Below, piece by piece: positions 9,609 to 18,245 of a DNA stretch of 64,000 nucleotides (its first letter is position 1; each line of letters begins with the position of its first letter). Origin of the DNA: Lepagella muris (GTDB taxonomy: Bacteria > Bacteroidota > Bacteroidia > Bacteroidales > Muribaculaceae). The notes under the pieces were generated by a model that worked only from the letters and a program-made list of their open reading frames with translations, did no database searches and was not told the DNA's origin. The translations under genes were made by a program, and so were the position numbers. Where the stretch lies: contig NZ_SRYB01000004.1 of assembly GCF_004793975.1 (NCBI RefSeq), positions 149,613-213,612 of the forward strand, given 5' to 3'.

Positions 9609-10167
9609 AAAGTTGGTATAGATAGAACTTGGAAAGACTGTTTGCAGAGACAGTCATTGTCATTGTTTCAGGCGCATAGAAATATCTGGGCTCCAACTGT
9701 GTGCCGTCAAAAAGCTGCTGCACGAGGTTGGCACCGCTTCTTGATTGTGTGAAAGCCTTGCTTATCTCAATCTTATTGTCTCCATTAATCTTAATGAGAT
9801 AATCCGAGGAATATGTCGAATACAATATCGCAGTGGCGACTCCGGCTTGCTTGATTGAGGAAAGCAGCTCGTTCACACTCTCCATTTCGCGAATGAATAT
9901 GTCGCGGTTTATAGAGCTGACAGCCAAAAGTTCCTCCCGGTTGCGGTTTAGCAGATAGTCGGATGCCGTTAATTTCTTGTCAGGATTTATGACGAACTTG
10001 CCCGTGGCATTGTCAAGATCCACGAACTGAGCCATTATCTGAGCATCCGTTTCGTATGCCCTGATCTGCGACGGTTCATTGAAAACAGTGTTGTCATCGC
10101 TGCACGCCGTCATCGCGGCAGCAATGGTGAGATATCCAAATAATGAATTAAGGTATTTAGTATCCAT
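9436..10167 (-). CDS. Lipoprotein of unknown function
   Basis: I start it at the ATG at 10165-10167 (MDTKYLNSLFGYLTIAAAM then TACSDD), because this gives a clean lipoprotein signal; the longer frame to 10218 adds 17 residues that hide it. 243 residues. The C-terminal 57 residues, from 'GISSESDAGTIIVTG' on, form a compact beta domain that recurs, in a fused form, at the end of the chimera at 15156-15467. It is first in a two-gene unit with the small lipoprotein and lies downstream of the Crp-family gene. Family unknown. Confidence 0.78.
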   Translation of the reverse strand: MDTKYLNSLFGYLTIAAAMTACSDDNTVFNEPSQIRAYETDAQIMAQFVDLDNATGKFVINPDKKLTASDYLLNRNREELLAVSSINRDIFIREMESVNELLSSIKQAGVATAILYSTYSSDYLIKINGDNKIEISKAFTQSRSGANLVQQLFDGTQLEPRYFYAPETMTMTVSANSLSKFYLYQLSFGISSESDAGTIIVTGVQSPCRASHYRVNTGDGNQTMSLKGKNLVGDGTLSVTISE

Positions 10168-10274
10168 CTTTACTCCGTTAGATTTATATTTTTGTTGGGA
10201 GAACAAAACGATTAACAATACAAATATAATGACAAAAAATATACTGCCTTACAAAGTATTATGATAAAATGTAG

Positions 10275-10318
10275 GATAATACAGAAATATGAAACCAGTT
10301 TCATATTTCTGTATTATC
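10275..10318. terminator. Perfect 21-bp palindromic stem at crp 3' end
   Basis: Arms 10275-10295 and 10298-10318 are exact reverse complements with a 2-base centre. The right arm overlaps the last codons and stop of the Crp-family gene, so the end of that reading frame is itself half of the palindrome. It probably works as a terminator between that gene and the lipoprotein pair, but it lacks a U-tract and could be a protein-binding or recombination site. Confidence 0.6.
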
Positions 10319-10894
10319 GCTATTGCCCTTTATGCGTGTTTTTCTTAGACGGCAAAGATATTGCGGAGATATTTGCAGGTAAGCGGCAATGTCTTTCTGT
10401 GGAACGTCCTGTTCGATTTGAGGATGTTCGCAGATGAGGTTGGCATACCTTTCTGCCGGTGATTTTAGTAAAATATTGCAAAAACGATTCAACAGAGATC
10501 GATAGGAAGATTCCATCAGCAATTCCCATTGTTTGCCGGCGTATGGGTCATTATCGCATATACCCTTTAAGATTTGACCATCCATCAGCCAAACTTTAGA
10601 TTTACGGCGTGCCACAATATCAAAATGGGAAGGCTCATTATTCAGACAAAAAGGGAAATCTCCAATTAAAGCATCTTTAAATGCAAAACCTCCAATCTTA
10701 GTTTCACCGTCATGCTTGATAAACTCAAGACATAAATAACCGGATTTAACATATCCGCAAAGAGAAGATGGTTCACCGGCATGACATATATAGTCGCCGG
10801 CATTCAACGTAACGAGCTTGCCATGGCTTTCAATCAAGTCGTGCCAAAATTTAAGGTCAATATCTTCGATATGCGTATTGAAAGGGCGTTTCAT
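10301..10894 (-). CDS. Crp/Fnr-family transcription regulator
   Basis: 197 residues from the ATG at 10892-10894 (MKRPFNTHIED); an in-frame extension to 10987 looks spurious. An N-terminal cyclic-nucleotide-binding-type beta roll is visible ('LNAGDYICHAGEPSSLCGYV', 'LIGDFPFCL'), then a dimerisation helix and a helix-turn-helix near the C-terminus ('VPQKDIAAYLQISPQYLCRL'). It resembles the many Bacteroidota Crp-like regulators that lack the phosphate-binding cassette of true CRP, so its ligand is unclear. Neighbours are the lipoprotein pair downstream on the same strand. Confidence 0.88.
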   Translation of the reverse strand: MKRPFNTHIEDIDLKFWHDLIESHGKLVTLNAGDYICHAGEPSSLCGYVKSGYLCLEFIKHDGETKIGGFAFKDALIGDFPFCLNNEPSHFDIVARRKSKVWLMDGQILKGICDNDPYAGKQWELLMESSYRSLLNRFCNILLKSPAERYANLICEHPQIEQDVPQKDIAAYLQISPQYLCRLRKTRIKGNSDNTEI

Positions 10895-11185
10895 ATTCAC
10901 AAAATTACTGATTTTATTTGAGATAAACGCCTGATTGGACGCAAATAGTATCATATAACCCATAAATTCAGCCATTAAGTAAAACAAGATAAGGAGAAGT
11001 ACAATGGTAAATTCCTGATAAATTATTGGAGTGCTCGTTAAGAAGACGGAACCCCCTCACCTTTTGACGGCACTACCTGAAAAAACGCGATGCCGTTACA
11101 TCTCCGTAGTGTTTCGCCAGTAAAATGCACCAAAGATGGAGTGCCAGCTAATTCAAAATGATAGTTATGTCTTTAGCAGACGTAT
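10895..11185. other. Intergenic stretch without recognisable gene
   Basis: The stretch between the Crp gene and the palindromic promoter at 11186 shows no coding potential I can support. It contains the probable 5' region of the Crp gene and GC-richer sequence around 11040-11140 that looks like leftover DNA from a rearrangement. Confidence 0.4.
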
Positions 11186-11227
11186 GTATTCCGAAAATAC
11201 TATAAATTTGCAGTATTTTCGGAATAC
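11186..11227 (+). promoter_or_regulatory. Palindromic promoter-operator of AAA ATPase relic
   Basis: Perfect 16-bp arms (11186-11201 and 11212-11227) surround a 10-base loop that contains a TAAATTTG -7 box (11203-11210). The ATG of the broken ATPase is four bases after the right arm. A palindrome covering the -7 box suggests autorepression. The same arrangement, with a different sequence, precedes the intact ATPase at 62252. Confidence 0.6.
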
Positions 11228-11230
11228 TAT

Positions 11231-11326
11231 ATGAACATATATAACTATATCAGACGAGATGAGTATCTTGACAAGCTCATTGCACGATGCGATAATGGAG
11301 AGGTCATCATCATTACCGGTCCATGA
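11231..11326 (+). pseudogene. 5' fragment of an AAA ATPase gene
   Basis: 31 codons (MNIYNYIRRDEYLDKLIARC, then DNGEVIIITGP) end in TGA exactly where the Walker A motif of a DUF4143-type AAA ATPase (ITGPRRxGKS) should continue. The rest of the gene is missing. Its promoter is still intact. I infer a deletion that fused the first 31 codons to unrelated sequence. Confidence 0.65.
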
Positions 11327-11394
11327 AGACACATAATCATTACAGACAATATAATTCTATTCTATAGTAAGCAACTTTGTGCTTGTAAATGTGC

Positions 11395-12519
11395 TCAACA
11401 AGTTCCGTTAGCTTTATTTCTTAAATTTGATTTCTCAAGTTGAAGACGAATTAATTCTGTCTGATGATTTATTTCAGCCTGTAGTTCTTGTGGTGATGGT
11501 AATACCAGACGGTATTTTGTTGCAAATATCTGTTCATTCCCTTTAAGTATGGAATAACGTGCAATCGCAGGATCTGTTTCCGCACACAAAACTATGCCGA
11601 TAGTAGGATTATCATCCTGCTGTCGCTGAAGCTCGTCATACATGCGAACATACATATCCATTTGTCCTACATCTTGATGCGTTACTCTCCCTATTTTTAG
11701 GTCAACAAGAAAAAAGCATTTTGTGATGAAATTGTAAAATACCAAGTCAATGTAATAATCACGAGCTTCAGTACGAATCAGTTTCTGACGCGCAACGAGA
11801 GCAAAGCCCTTTCCCATCTCCATCAACACTTCTTCGATATTATTTAGAATAGCCTTCTCAAGATCTGTCTCTGTATAGCCGCTGTTGGATTCTAATCCGA
11901 GAAATTCCAGCACCGTAGGGTTTTTGATATACGCAAGTTTATTATTTTGATATTCGGAGGTATTAGATAACATCTCATTATGAACGGAATCTTTTACTTG
12001 CGAAAGAAGCATCCTCTCATAATATTGCGTTGAAATATTTCTGTCGAGAGTGCGATAGCTCCACATTTCTTGTCTTGCCTCATTCTCATACCACTTTCTT
12101 GCTTCAATATTTATTACACGCATCAGACGTTCATAGTGGCTCCAAGGTAATAACACAGATAGTGTCTGCTGGATTGCAGAAGATTCAGCAGACACTGTCT
12201 GCTGAATTGCAAGTTCTTTATACTCAGTGTAAAATTTTCTAAAACTTCTGATATTTGACTCAGAAAAACCACGACCATATTCTTCTGTCAGAGACTCTGA
12301 TGCAAGTTTGATTACGTATTTACCATATTCGGCACGTTCTGAACCACCTTGCTCCTGCTCAACTATGCGCTGTCCTATACGCCAGTTCATCATTACTTGG
12401 GCATAATTTACGGTGCGGTATGCCTGCCTACGGCAGTCATCCACAATTTTCTTTAAATCGTGGATAAAACATTTATCTGAATTAGCAATCTCCGATTTCA
12501 TAATATTTTTTATCCCCAT
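11395..12519 (-). CDS. DUF1016/YhcG-family PD-(D/E)XK nuclease protein
   Basis: 374 residues. The N-terminal half is the helical DUF1016_N domain ('YAQVMMNWRIGQRIVEQEQ', 'SNIRSFRKFY'). The C-terminal half is a restriction-endonuclease fold with 'YYIDLVFYN' and 'FFLVDLKIG' as the Asp and Asp-x-Lys catalytic strands. Between them lies a short repeated stretch (AIQQTVSAESS / AIQQTLSV) encoded by repeated DNA near 12160-12215. The start could also be the second Met at 12501. The family is often found near restriction or mobile loci. It is bordered by the ATPase relic and the sigma relic. Confidence 0.88.
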   Translation of the reverse strand: MGIKNIMKSEIANSDKCFIHDLKKIVDDCRRQAYRTVNYAQVMMNWRIGQRIVEQEQGGSERAEYGKYVIKLASESLTEEYGRGFSESNIRSFRKFYTEYKELAIQQTVSAESSAIQQTLSVLLPWSHYERLMRVINIEARKWYENEARQEMWSYRTLDRNISTQYYERMLLSQVKDSVHNEMLSNTSEYQNNKLAYIKNPTVLEFLGLESNSGYTETDLEKAILNNIEEVLMEMGKGFALVARQKLIRTEARDYYIDLVFYNFITKCFFLVDLKIGRVTHQDVGQMDMYVRMYDELQRQQDDNPTIGIVLCAETDPAIARYSILKGNEQIFATKYRLVLPSPQELQAEINHQTELIRLQLEKSNLRNKANGTC

Positions 12520-12666
12520 TAGTCGGCTTTGTTTGAGAATGATGCAAATTTAGTTATTATTTATGAAATTACAATGTCAATATTTAAGTTGCTGTTAAAA
12601 TTGAGATTTCAGAATTAAGAGATGACTGTATTGGAATTGGTTCGGAAACTCTTATTAGACATATTT

Positions 12667-13086
12667 TTAGGTGGGTTTGAATAGATTGGAGTAATAGATG
12701 ATGTCGATGGCGAGGAGGAGGTCAGGGCTTATGCCGAAGATATCGCGTAGCCGTGTGATGAGCCTTGCCTTACGTTTCTTTATGGTGATTTCTGCCACAC
12801 CGAGACGTGCGGCTATTTCCGGATTGCGTAGCCCCTCCTCAAAACTTAGGTTGAAGATCTGACGCAGTTCCGGCGGCAATGTGGCTATTGCGTTGAATAG
12901 GCGGGTGCGTGTCTCCACCTCGATATAGTCGGTCATCACATCCCTTGTGAGCATTGACGAGTTGAACGTCTCATTAAGATAATTCCCTTTCGCATTCTCC
13001 TTTCGGATGAGAGAAATCGCACGGTTGCATGATGCTGCTGATATAATTTTACAATATTGAGAGGACTTGATGTAATTATTGATCAT
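12667..13086 (-). pseudogene. ECF sigma factor, truncated to region 2.4-4
   Basis: 139 codons. From residue 7 on it matches the part of ECF sigma factors after region 2.3 ('AISLIRKENAKGNYL'), and ends with region 4 ('LPPELRQIFNLSFEEG', 'NPEIAARLGVAEITIKKR'), which binds the -35 element. About 50-60 N-terminal residues that bind core RNA polymerase are missing, since Bacteroidota ECF factors are usually 180-200 residues. It may be dead, or act as a competitor. It could be the former partner of the FecR at 2438. Only 51 bp of a second copy remain at 8890-8940. Confidence 0.7.
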
Positions 13087-13146
13087 TATTTTACAAGTAT
13101 GAAAAGAAAAGATACATATTGAAAAGTGAGATTAAGATATTTTATA

Positions 13147-13154
13147 TAACTTTG
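13147..13154 (+). promoter_or_regulatory. -7 promoter box TAACTTTG
   Basis: This exact TAnnTTTG box is 60 bp before the ATG of the lipoprotein gene at 13214, giving a 5' leader of about 50 bases. A TTG lies upstream near 13120 but the spacing to it is longer than the usual 19-21 bp. Confidence 0.5.
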
Positions 13155-13213
13155 CATAATCCAAAATAATATTACAACAATTTCAATAAATACTTTTCTA
13201 AAATTGTAAAGAC

Positions 13214-13663
13214 ATGAAAAAATTAAGTTTCATAAGATTGCTTCTGCCTGTATTGTTAGTCGGGCTTGCCCTTGTCTCCTGTCAAGATAATGAGTGTTGT
13301 GATGATATGGGTATTAAGGAATATGATATGTCCAAGTCTATTTGTGTCAATATGGATGGGCAGGATTATGTATTACTCTCTTCATCAAAAGCGGCAAAAG
13401 AATTATTTGGTGAGGATGCTGGAAGCCTGTCAGAGATAGATTTTTCAAGATATAACCTCCTTTATGTGCAAGACGCATCTCCAAATTCAATCCTTAGGAT
13501 TCAGAGTGATTGGCAGAATGGTGACAATGATGTTGCCTTATTTTTGAAGGTGGAGACGCTGCTTACGGCTGAATACGTCGAATGGCATAAGGGATTTCTA
13601 CTGCCGAAATCAATAGGAGACCGATTTTCGGTAGAGATTCATTACGAGACTGCCCGACAATAA
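13214..13663 (+). CDS. Lipoprotein of unknown function
   Basis: 149 residues with a strong lipoprotein signal (LVGLALVSCQDNECC). The mature part is acidic, with alternating hydrophobic strands ('INLSEIDFSRYNLLYVQ'-like pattern) and no motif I recognise. It is the only + strand gene inside the duplicated neighbourhood and has its own promoter. The GLPGLI gene converges on it from the right. Confidence 0.75.
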   Translation: MKKLSFIRLLLPVLLVGLALVSCQDNECCDDMGIKEYDMSKSICVNMDGQDYVLLSSSKAAKELFGEDAGSLSEIDFSRYNLLYVQDASPNSILRIQSDWQNGDNDVALFLKVETLLTAEYVEWHKGFLLPKSIGDRFSVEIHYETARQ

Positions 13664-13846
13664 CCCCAGCCTCAATTACAAGATGAGTGATTGCCTTGTA
13701 CCGTCTTGAATGATAAATTTGGGAGTGTATCCTATCAATATACAAATCAGCTTGACAACATGTCGGGATATAATCCTGTCACATTGACTTGTATCGCACA
13801 ATTAAATGTGGTGGAAATAAGCATCAGTATCAGTTCAGGTCGTTTA

Positions 13847-14701
13847 TTAGTGATAATCGGTTTCAAGGAAATCTATTTTAGCTTCTTCTTTATTTTTGAT
13901 ATGATCCTTTCCGAGGTTGATACCTAATTCCGCTGAATTTATGGAGTTGTTGTGGTCTCTATAATTACGGAGTTGTCTTAACATCTCAATACGTGACATC
14001 TTCTCATATTGCCGATAAGGATAGATTGGATACATCTCTTGATTGGATGCCTCCAGACCCGTTGCAATGAAACTGTGTTGTCCTGTTGATTCGGATGCTT
14101 CAAGAATCAAACCGGGGAGACCGGTGAGTTTCCACGGACCTTCCTGCAACGGGATTTCAGTAGTGAACCATGCAGTCCAGTGCCTGCCGTGATAATTAGC
14201 CGTAGCAATAGAGCATTCATATCCAAGTACAGTCTTAGTGGAATCTCCAATTTCCCACTGTATTTCGCCAAGAGGTTCGGTATAATAGCCATATTCAAAA
14301 GATCCGGCATAATCAAAGACAGTCAATTCATTATCAAGGAGCGAACGAAAAATATAAAGAAATGTGGGATATACAACGGCATTTATAACATTTAAATCTT
14401 TTGTTTCCAAGTATTTTTTTGCTACTGAAGTAGTCATTTGTCTTTCTATAGCACGTCCTTGCGGTGTCGATCGCAGAGAGTCTTTGAATTCAGTATCCAG
14501 ACTATAAAACTTTGACTGCTCTTTATTTGCGAGAAGCACAAACGGTATCTCTCTTTTTATTATTCCGTCAGAGCCACGCACAAAAGTTCCGTTATAAGTA
14601 TAACCCACTTTTATTTCAGCACGCGGATACTCCTTACTCTTCGCCGATATAGGGAAGACAGCGATCAATAGGAATATGAATATGATAAGTTTGGTTTTCA
14701 T
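13847..14701 (-). CDS. GLPGLI-family secreted protein
   Basis: 284 residues with a Sec signal peptide (FLLIAVFPISAKS). The family signature 'GLPGLILEA' is at about residue 197, preceded by 'TAWFTTEIPLQEGPWKL' as is usual. GLPGLI proteins are periplasmic or surface proteins of unknown function and typically accompany OMP_b-brl_3 beta-barrel receptors; such a receptor lies nearby at 16093-18150. The gene overlaps the following lipoprotein start by four bases. In the other copy of this locus only its first seven codons survive (8981 leftwards). Confidence 0.9.
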   Translation of the reverse strand: MKTKLIIFIFLLIAVFPISAKSKEYPRAEIKVGYTYNGTFVRGSDGIIKREIPFVLLANKEQSKFYSLDTEFKDSLRSTPQGRAIERQMTTSVAKKYLETKDLNVINAVVYPTFLYIFRSLLDNELTVFDYAGSFEYGYYTEPLGEIQWEIGDSTKTVLGYECSIATANYHGRHWTAWFTTEIPLQEGPWKLTGLPGLILEASESTGQHSFIATGLEASNQEMYPIYPYRQYEKMSRIEMLRQLRNYRDHNNSINSAELGINLGKDHIKNKEEAKIDFLETDYH

Positions 14702-15328
14702 TTGCTTGTCGTTCGGGCTTTGTATTTATAGAATGTAGTTGTTTGATTGGGTATCAGTACCGGGTCTTTAGCTGACCATTGCATCCACAATTCCGTTGGT
14801 GTGAGTTTCTTGATAAGCCAATAGCCATCCATTGCATTTCCTGCTGTCTGAATGACCGCGAAATTCTCGGTCGTGAAAGTCCACTGAAAATATCTTATGT
14901 CCTCTTTCACGTTTTCATCTTTTAGAGAGCCGACAGCAAACCAGCCTTTCCCTTTGAGATCGAAATAATATATTGACGTTTTATCCTCAATGGTTTGTTC
15001 GTTGCCCAGTCCGTAATCAGCATATACCTCAACCCACTCTTTCCCTGTCAGCATTGACAATGTGTTTTCCTGACCTTCATTAAGATAGCCTGTGCGTCCC
15101 TCGCATGACGAAAGGCACACAAACAATATGGTAAGAATAGAAAATATTACCGCCTTCATTCTGAAATTGTGACGGACAGCGTTCCGTCGCCGACAAGATT
15201 TTTGCCTTTGAGAGACATTGACTTATTACCCTCCCCGGTGTTTACTCGATAATATGAGGCTCGGCAGGGAGATTGCACTCCTGTCACGATGATTGTGCCG
15301 GCATCAGGCTTGGAAGCTATACCGAATG
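14681..15328. repeat. 648-bp direct repeat, copy B
   Basis: Partner of 8961-9608 in the same orientation. The right border is abrupt: the shared ACCGAATG is followed by KilA-N gene sequence here and by lipoprotein sequence in copy A. The left border lies inside the start of the GLPGLI gene in both copies. Confidence 0.9.
14698..15159 (-). CDS. Small lipoprotein, copy B
   Basis: 153 residues and nearly identical to the product of 8978-9439, with one substitution. It keeps the lipoprotein signal (LFVCLSSCEG) and the GKEWVEVY and TTTFYKYKA ends. It is translationally coupled at both sides: four-base overlaps join it to the upstream chimera and to the downstream GLPGLI gene. If the chimera is not translated, this gene may have lost its normal upstream partner and promoter. 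Confidence 0.8.
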   Translation of the reverse strand: MKAVIFSILTILFVCLSSCEGRTGYLNEGQENTLSMLTGKEWVEVYADYGLGNEQTIEDKTSIYYFDLKGKGWFAVGSLKDENVKEDIRYFQWTFTTENFAVIQTAGNAMDGYWLIKKLTPTELWMQWSAKDPVLIPNQTTTFYKYKARTTSK

Positions 15329-15467
15329 TACGATTACGCATCCAATTTTCGATAACAGCATTAGGCTCATCGCTTTTATGCCGAGCGAGATCTGTTAGCG
15401 ACACATAATCATCACCATCTACATTGATGATAGTGATATTGGTATTTTTGACTGTTATTTTTGCCAT
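15156..15467 (-). pseudogene. Chimera of KilA-N N-terminus and lipoprotein C-terminus
   Basis: 103 codons. Residues 1-46 (MAKITVKNTNITIINVDGDD, then YVSLTDLARHK and VIENWMRNR) match the start of a KilA-N domain protein, a DNA-binding fold of phage origin. From residue 47 on the sequence follows the C-terminal 57 residues of the lipoprotein encoded at 9436-10167 ('DAGTIIVTGVQSPCRAS'). The frame is open across the joint. A recombination event therefore replaced the lipoprotein's signal and first 185 residues. The product would stay in the cytoplasm. I consider it a by-product, but its intact frame deserves notice. Confidence 0.75.
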
Positions 15468-15572
15468 GCGCAGAGAGGGATTGGTTTATTATGCAAAGGT
15501 AGCAAAAATATCTGATATATCAGTGTATTAGCGACTTTTTACATCCGAATATATGCGGTTCTTTCATAGACA

Positions 15573-16037
15573 TTATTTCAAGATTGCTGATGTACCACCG
15601 TTTTGTTCTCCCACTTCGTTGCCTTGACGCACTTTCTTGCCATAGTTGAAAGTATAGGTCACGGATAGGTTTATTCTGCGATGATAGTAGTTCCCTCCCT
15701 GATATTTCACCTCCGAATATAACGGCGATGTCAGCGTCTGGGTAGAGCCTAACCAATCGTTACGGAACATATTGATTGCCGTGACGCGAACATTCCAACC
15801 CGATTTGCTCCATCCTGCAAGGATCTGGTAAAAATCACGGTCTTTATAATAAACCCCGCGGTTTCCCTGTATTGTTCGGCTTGGAGTCTGATAGGAAGCT
15901 TGGAAATAGAAGTTGTTAAGATAATATGTAGCTGACCCGTTTATGGAAAATGGTGTTTTGGATATATCGTAATATCCCGTCATTCGAAATATTGAAACAG
16001 ATGGTTGCGCGGCAAGCTGAAGTTTCCCTCCAAGCAA
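15573..16037 (-). pseudogene. 3' fragment of an outer-membrane beta-barrel receptor
   Basis: 154 codons of barrel strands ('FYFQASYQTPSRTIQGN', 'WNVRVTAINMFRNDW', 'RINLSVTYTFNYGKKV') ending in a receptor-like tail. They parallel the last strands of the complete receptor next door ('WQIKGEYVSPYKFMDYE', 'ISVSLTYILPYGKKT'). The first ~600 residues, signal peptide and plug are missing. It is thus the remainder of a second paralogous receptor, on the same strand and just downstream of the full gene. Confidence 0.75.
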
Positions 16038-16092
16038 CTTATCAAATGTTGAGAATCTCGTTTTTCAACTATTTCTTACCGCTTTTTTATAA

Positions 16093-18150
16093 TCAGAATG
16101 GACGGAGGATCGCGGAATTGATTTTTGTATCGGTTTCCACTCGCTCGCGGTCGGTCTTCTTGCCATAAGGAAGAATATAGGTCAATGACACGCTTATATT
16201 ACGACCTTTCATATCACTGAGTGAATGAGCCAAAGAATGGTATACCCCATAATCAGCATCAGTTCTTGTGCAGAGTCGGCGGTCAAGAAAATTATCAATA
16301 CAACACTCTGCCGCCCAGTCCCCATGCTGCCAGTTGATTGATAGCCCGTATTGAGCCGGGAAGCGGACTTTTGTTCCTTCGTAGTCCATGAATTTATACG
16401 GACTGACATATTCGCCCTTTATCTGCCAGTCGCCGAACATATATGATGCACTCAAGGCTTCACGCCAGTCATTGCTTTTAGTCGGACGATAATCTGAGTT
16501 AAATCTGTTAATGCTGTAAGAGACATTCCCTTTAAGACGCAGCTTATTACCAAGAAGATTTGCTGAAATGCCAAAAATCAATTTATTGTAGCAGAAATTG
16601 CCATCATTTACGAGCTGATGATACATGATATTGCCGTCGGCAAAGTAACGGTTTGTGGTATTACCGAAATATTTGAGAAAGTCGTAGGTGAATGAAAAAC
16701 CGAAATGTCCGGCGTGCCCATTATAGCCCACCACATTCTGAAACGCTTTCAACTGTTTGAGCTCAGGATTGCCCATTGTCGCTTCAAAGAACGAAGTCCG
16801 TATCACCGCATCATTCTTGAATGACGGATTGTATATGCTGTGAACATAATTACCGTTTAAGGAAAAAACGTGTTTTTGATTGACTGCATAGGTAGCTCCA
16901 TAGTATGCCATCGGAGAGATTTGGTTGTCGTTATAGTCACCGATAGTTGAATATAGGTCGGTAAGTCCTGCCGACACATAATAGGACAATCCGATAGGTA
17001 GGTTCTGGTCAACGTTAAGCATTAGCATTGCGTGGTTATTGGTAAGAGTCTGTTTGCTATCAAAACTGCCGGTATAGACATCATGAAAATAGTTATAGAA
17101 TTCATCAACCGAAACACCAAGTGAAAGTTCGTGAGGCAATGATTTGAAATATGAGATACTGCCCCCTGCTTTCAGATTATTCTCGACAGCATTGTTCGCT
17201 ATCGGGTCAAATCCGGTTTCGGTTCGTATACTATTGTAGTTCGTATGACCGTGGCTTACCTCGCTTGTGATCATAAGAGTGTGACCACCGGGCATGAACA
17301 GATTGTATTTCAGACCCAATGCCGGAAGAACTCCCCGGTCACGGCTGTTCCGCTCGACATTCGAGGGGAAATTGTATAGCCCGGAGTAGGTCATGACATC
17401 AGTCATCAGATTGCGTGGGGTGGCGTTGCGCTTGAACAATGCCGACAAATCGAGCGTGTGGTTTTTGGCAGCATGAGAGAATTTGAATTTGAAATACTGC
17501 GAATTACTCCTTGCTGAGGCTTCCTGTGGTGTAATACTTTGGTATAATGTTCCATCGGAGAATATTGCGGCATTTTCAGCACTGTTCAGTACCGATGAAT
17601 TTTCCCATTTCCCATTTACCGTGAAAGTAAGGGTAACAGCATTTCTCTTATAGTTTGCCATGCCTGTATAGTCGCCATATTGACGCGCCAAACCTTTATC
17701 TGCAGATAGATACACATTTCCACCGTAATCATATTGCTCAGTGATAAAGTTGATAACCGCACCGCAGCCTGCCCACCGTCCACCGGGGTTACGCTGATAG
17801 TCGATCTGAGTTATCTCGGAAGCGGTAAGCGTCCCAAGTTCATCGGGTGAAACTTCCACTCCGTTTATAAGGATTTTCACATCGCGTCCGGTTATGGTTG
17901 AGATTGTCTGATCTGTGGGATTTACGGTGAAATCCGGCAAATTCATATTGGCAAACAGTGTATATCCGTTGGTGCTGTGTCTCTTCTCCAATTTTGTAGG
18001 ATGGAGAATCACCTTTTGAGAGGTTTCAATTTGCGTGTCGGCTGTCACCACCACCTCTTTGAGAGAGGTGGTGATGGAATCTGTTTTTACGTCTTGTGCG
18101 TATGCCATGAAAGGCAGAGCAGGGGCGAGAGCGAGAAGTAACTTTTTCAT
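16093..18150 (-). CDS. OMP_b-brl_3-family outer-membrane receptor
   Basis: 685 residues with a signal peptide (LLLALAPALPFMAYAQ). A TonB-box-like 'LKEVVVTAD' and a plug ('GRDVKILINGVEVSPDELG', 'EITQIDYQRNPGGRWAGCG') lead into a beta barrel. This family of TonB-receptor-like proteins lacks the carboxypeptidase-D domain here and usually pairs with GLPGLI proteins, as in this locus. The final residues 'NSAILRPF' end in Phe, as expected for an outer-membrane barrel. The upstream neighbour is a membrane-bound wHTH regulator transcribed in the same direction. The ligand is unknown; peptides or metals are possible. Confidence 0.87.
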   Translation of the reverse strand: MKKLLLALAPALPFMAYAQDVKTDSITTSLKEVVVTADTQIETSQKVILHPTKLEKRHSTNGYTLFANMNLPDFTVNPTDQTISTITGRDVKILINGVEVSPDELGTLTASEITQIDYQRNPGGRWAGCGAVINFITEQYDYGGNVYLSADKGLARQYGDYTGMANYKRNAVTLTFTVNGKWENSSVLNSAENAAIFSDGTLYQSITPQEASARSNSQYFKFKFSHAAKNHTLDLSALFKRNATPRNLMTDVMTYSGLYNFPSNVERNSRDRGVLPALGLKYNLFMPGGHTLMITSEVSHGHTNYNSIRTETGFDPIANNAVENNLKAGGSISYFKSLPHELSLGVSVDEFYNYFHDVYTGSFDSKQTLTNNHAMLMLNVDQNLPIGLSYYVSAGLTDLYSTIGDYNDNQISPMAYYGATYAVNQKHVFSLNGNYVHSIYNPSFKNDAVIRTSFFEATMGNPELKQLKAFQNVVGYNGHAGHFGFSFTYDFLKYFGNTTNRYFADGNIMYHQLVNDGNFCYNKLIFGISANLLGNKLRLKGNVSYSINRFNSDYRPTKSNDWREALSASYMFGDWQIKGEYVSPYKFMDYEGTKVRFPAQYGLSINWQHGDWAAECCIDNFLDRRLCTRTDADYGVYHSLAHSLSDMKGRNISVSLTYILPYGKKTDRERVETDTKINSAILRPF

Positions 18151-18245
18151 GCTTATACGATTTTTTGCAAAGCAAATGAAAAAGCTCCAGATTCACCTTA
18201 AAAGTTGTCTGACATTTATCTGACAAATACTGACAATGCAATAAA

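Noticed and set aside
8961..15328. Composite transposon bounded by the 648-bp repeats
   Set aside because: The repeats carry a lipoprotein gene, not a transposase, and no terminal inverted repeats or target duplications are visible.
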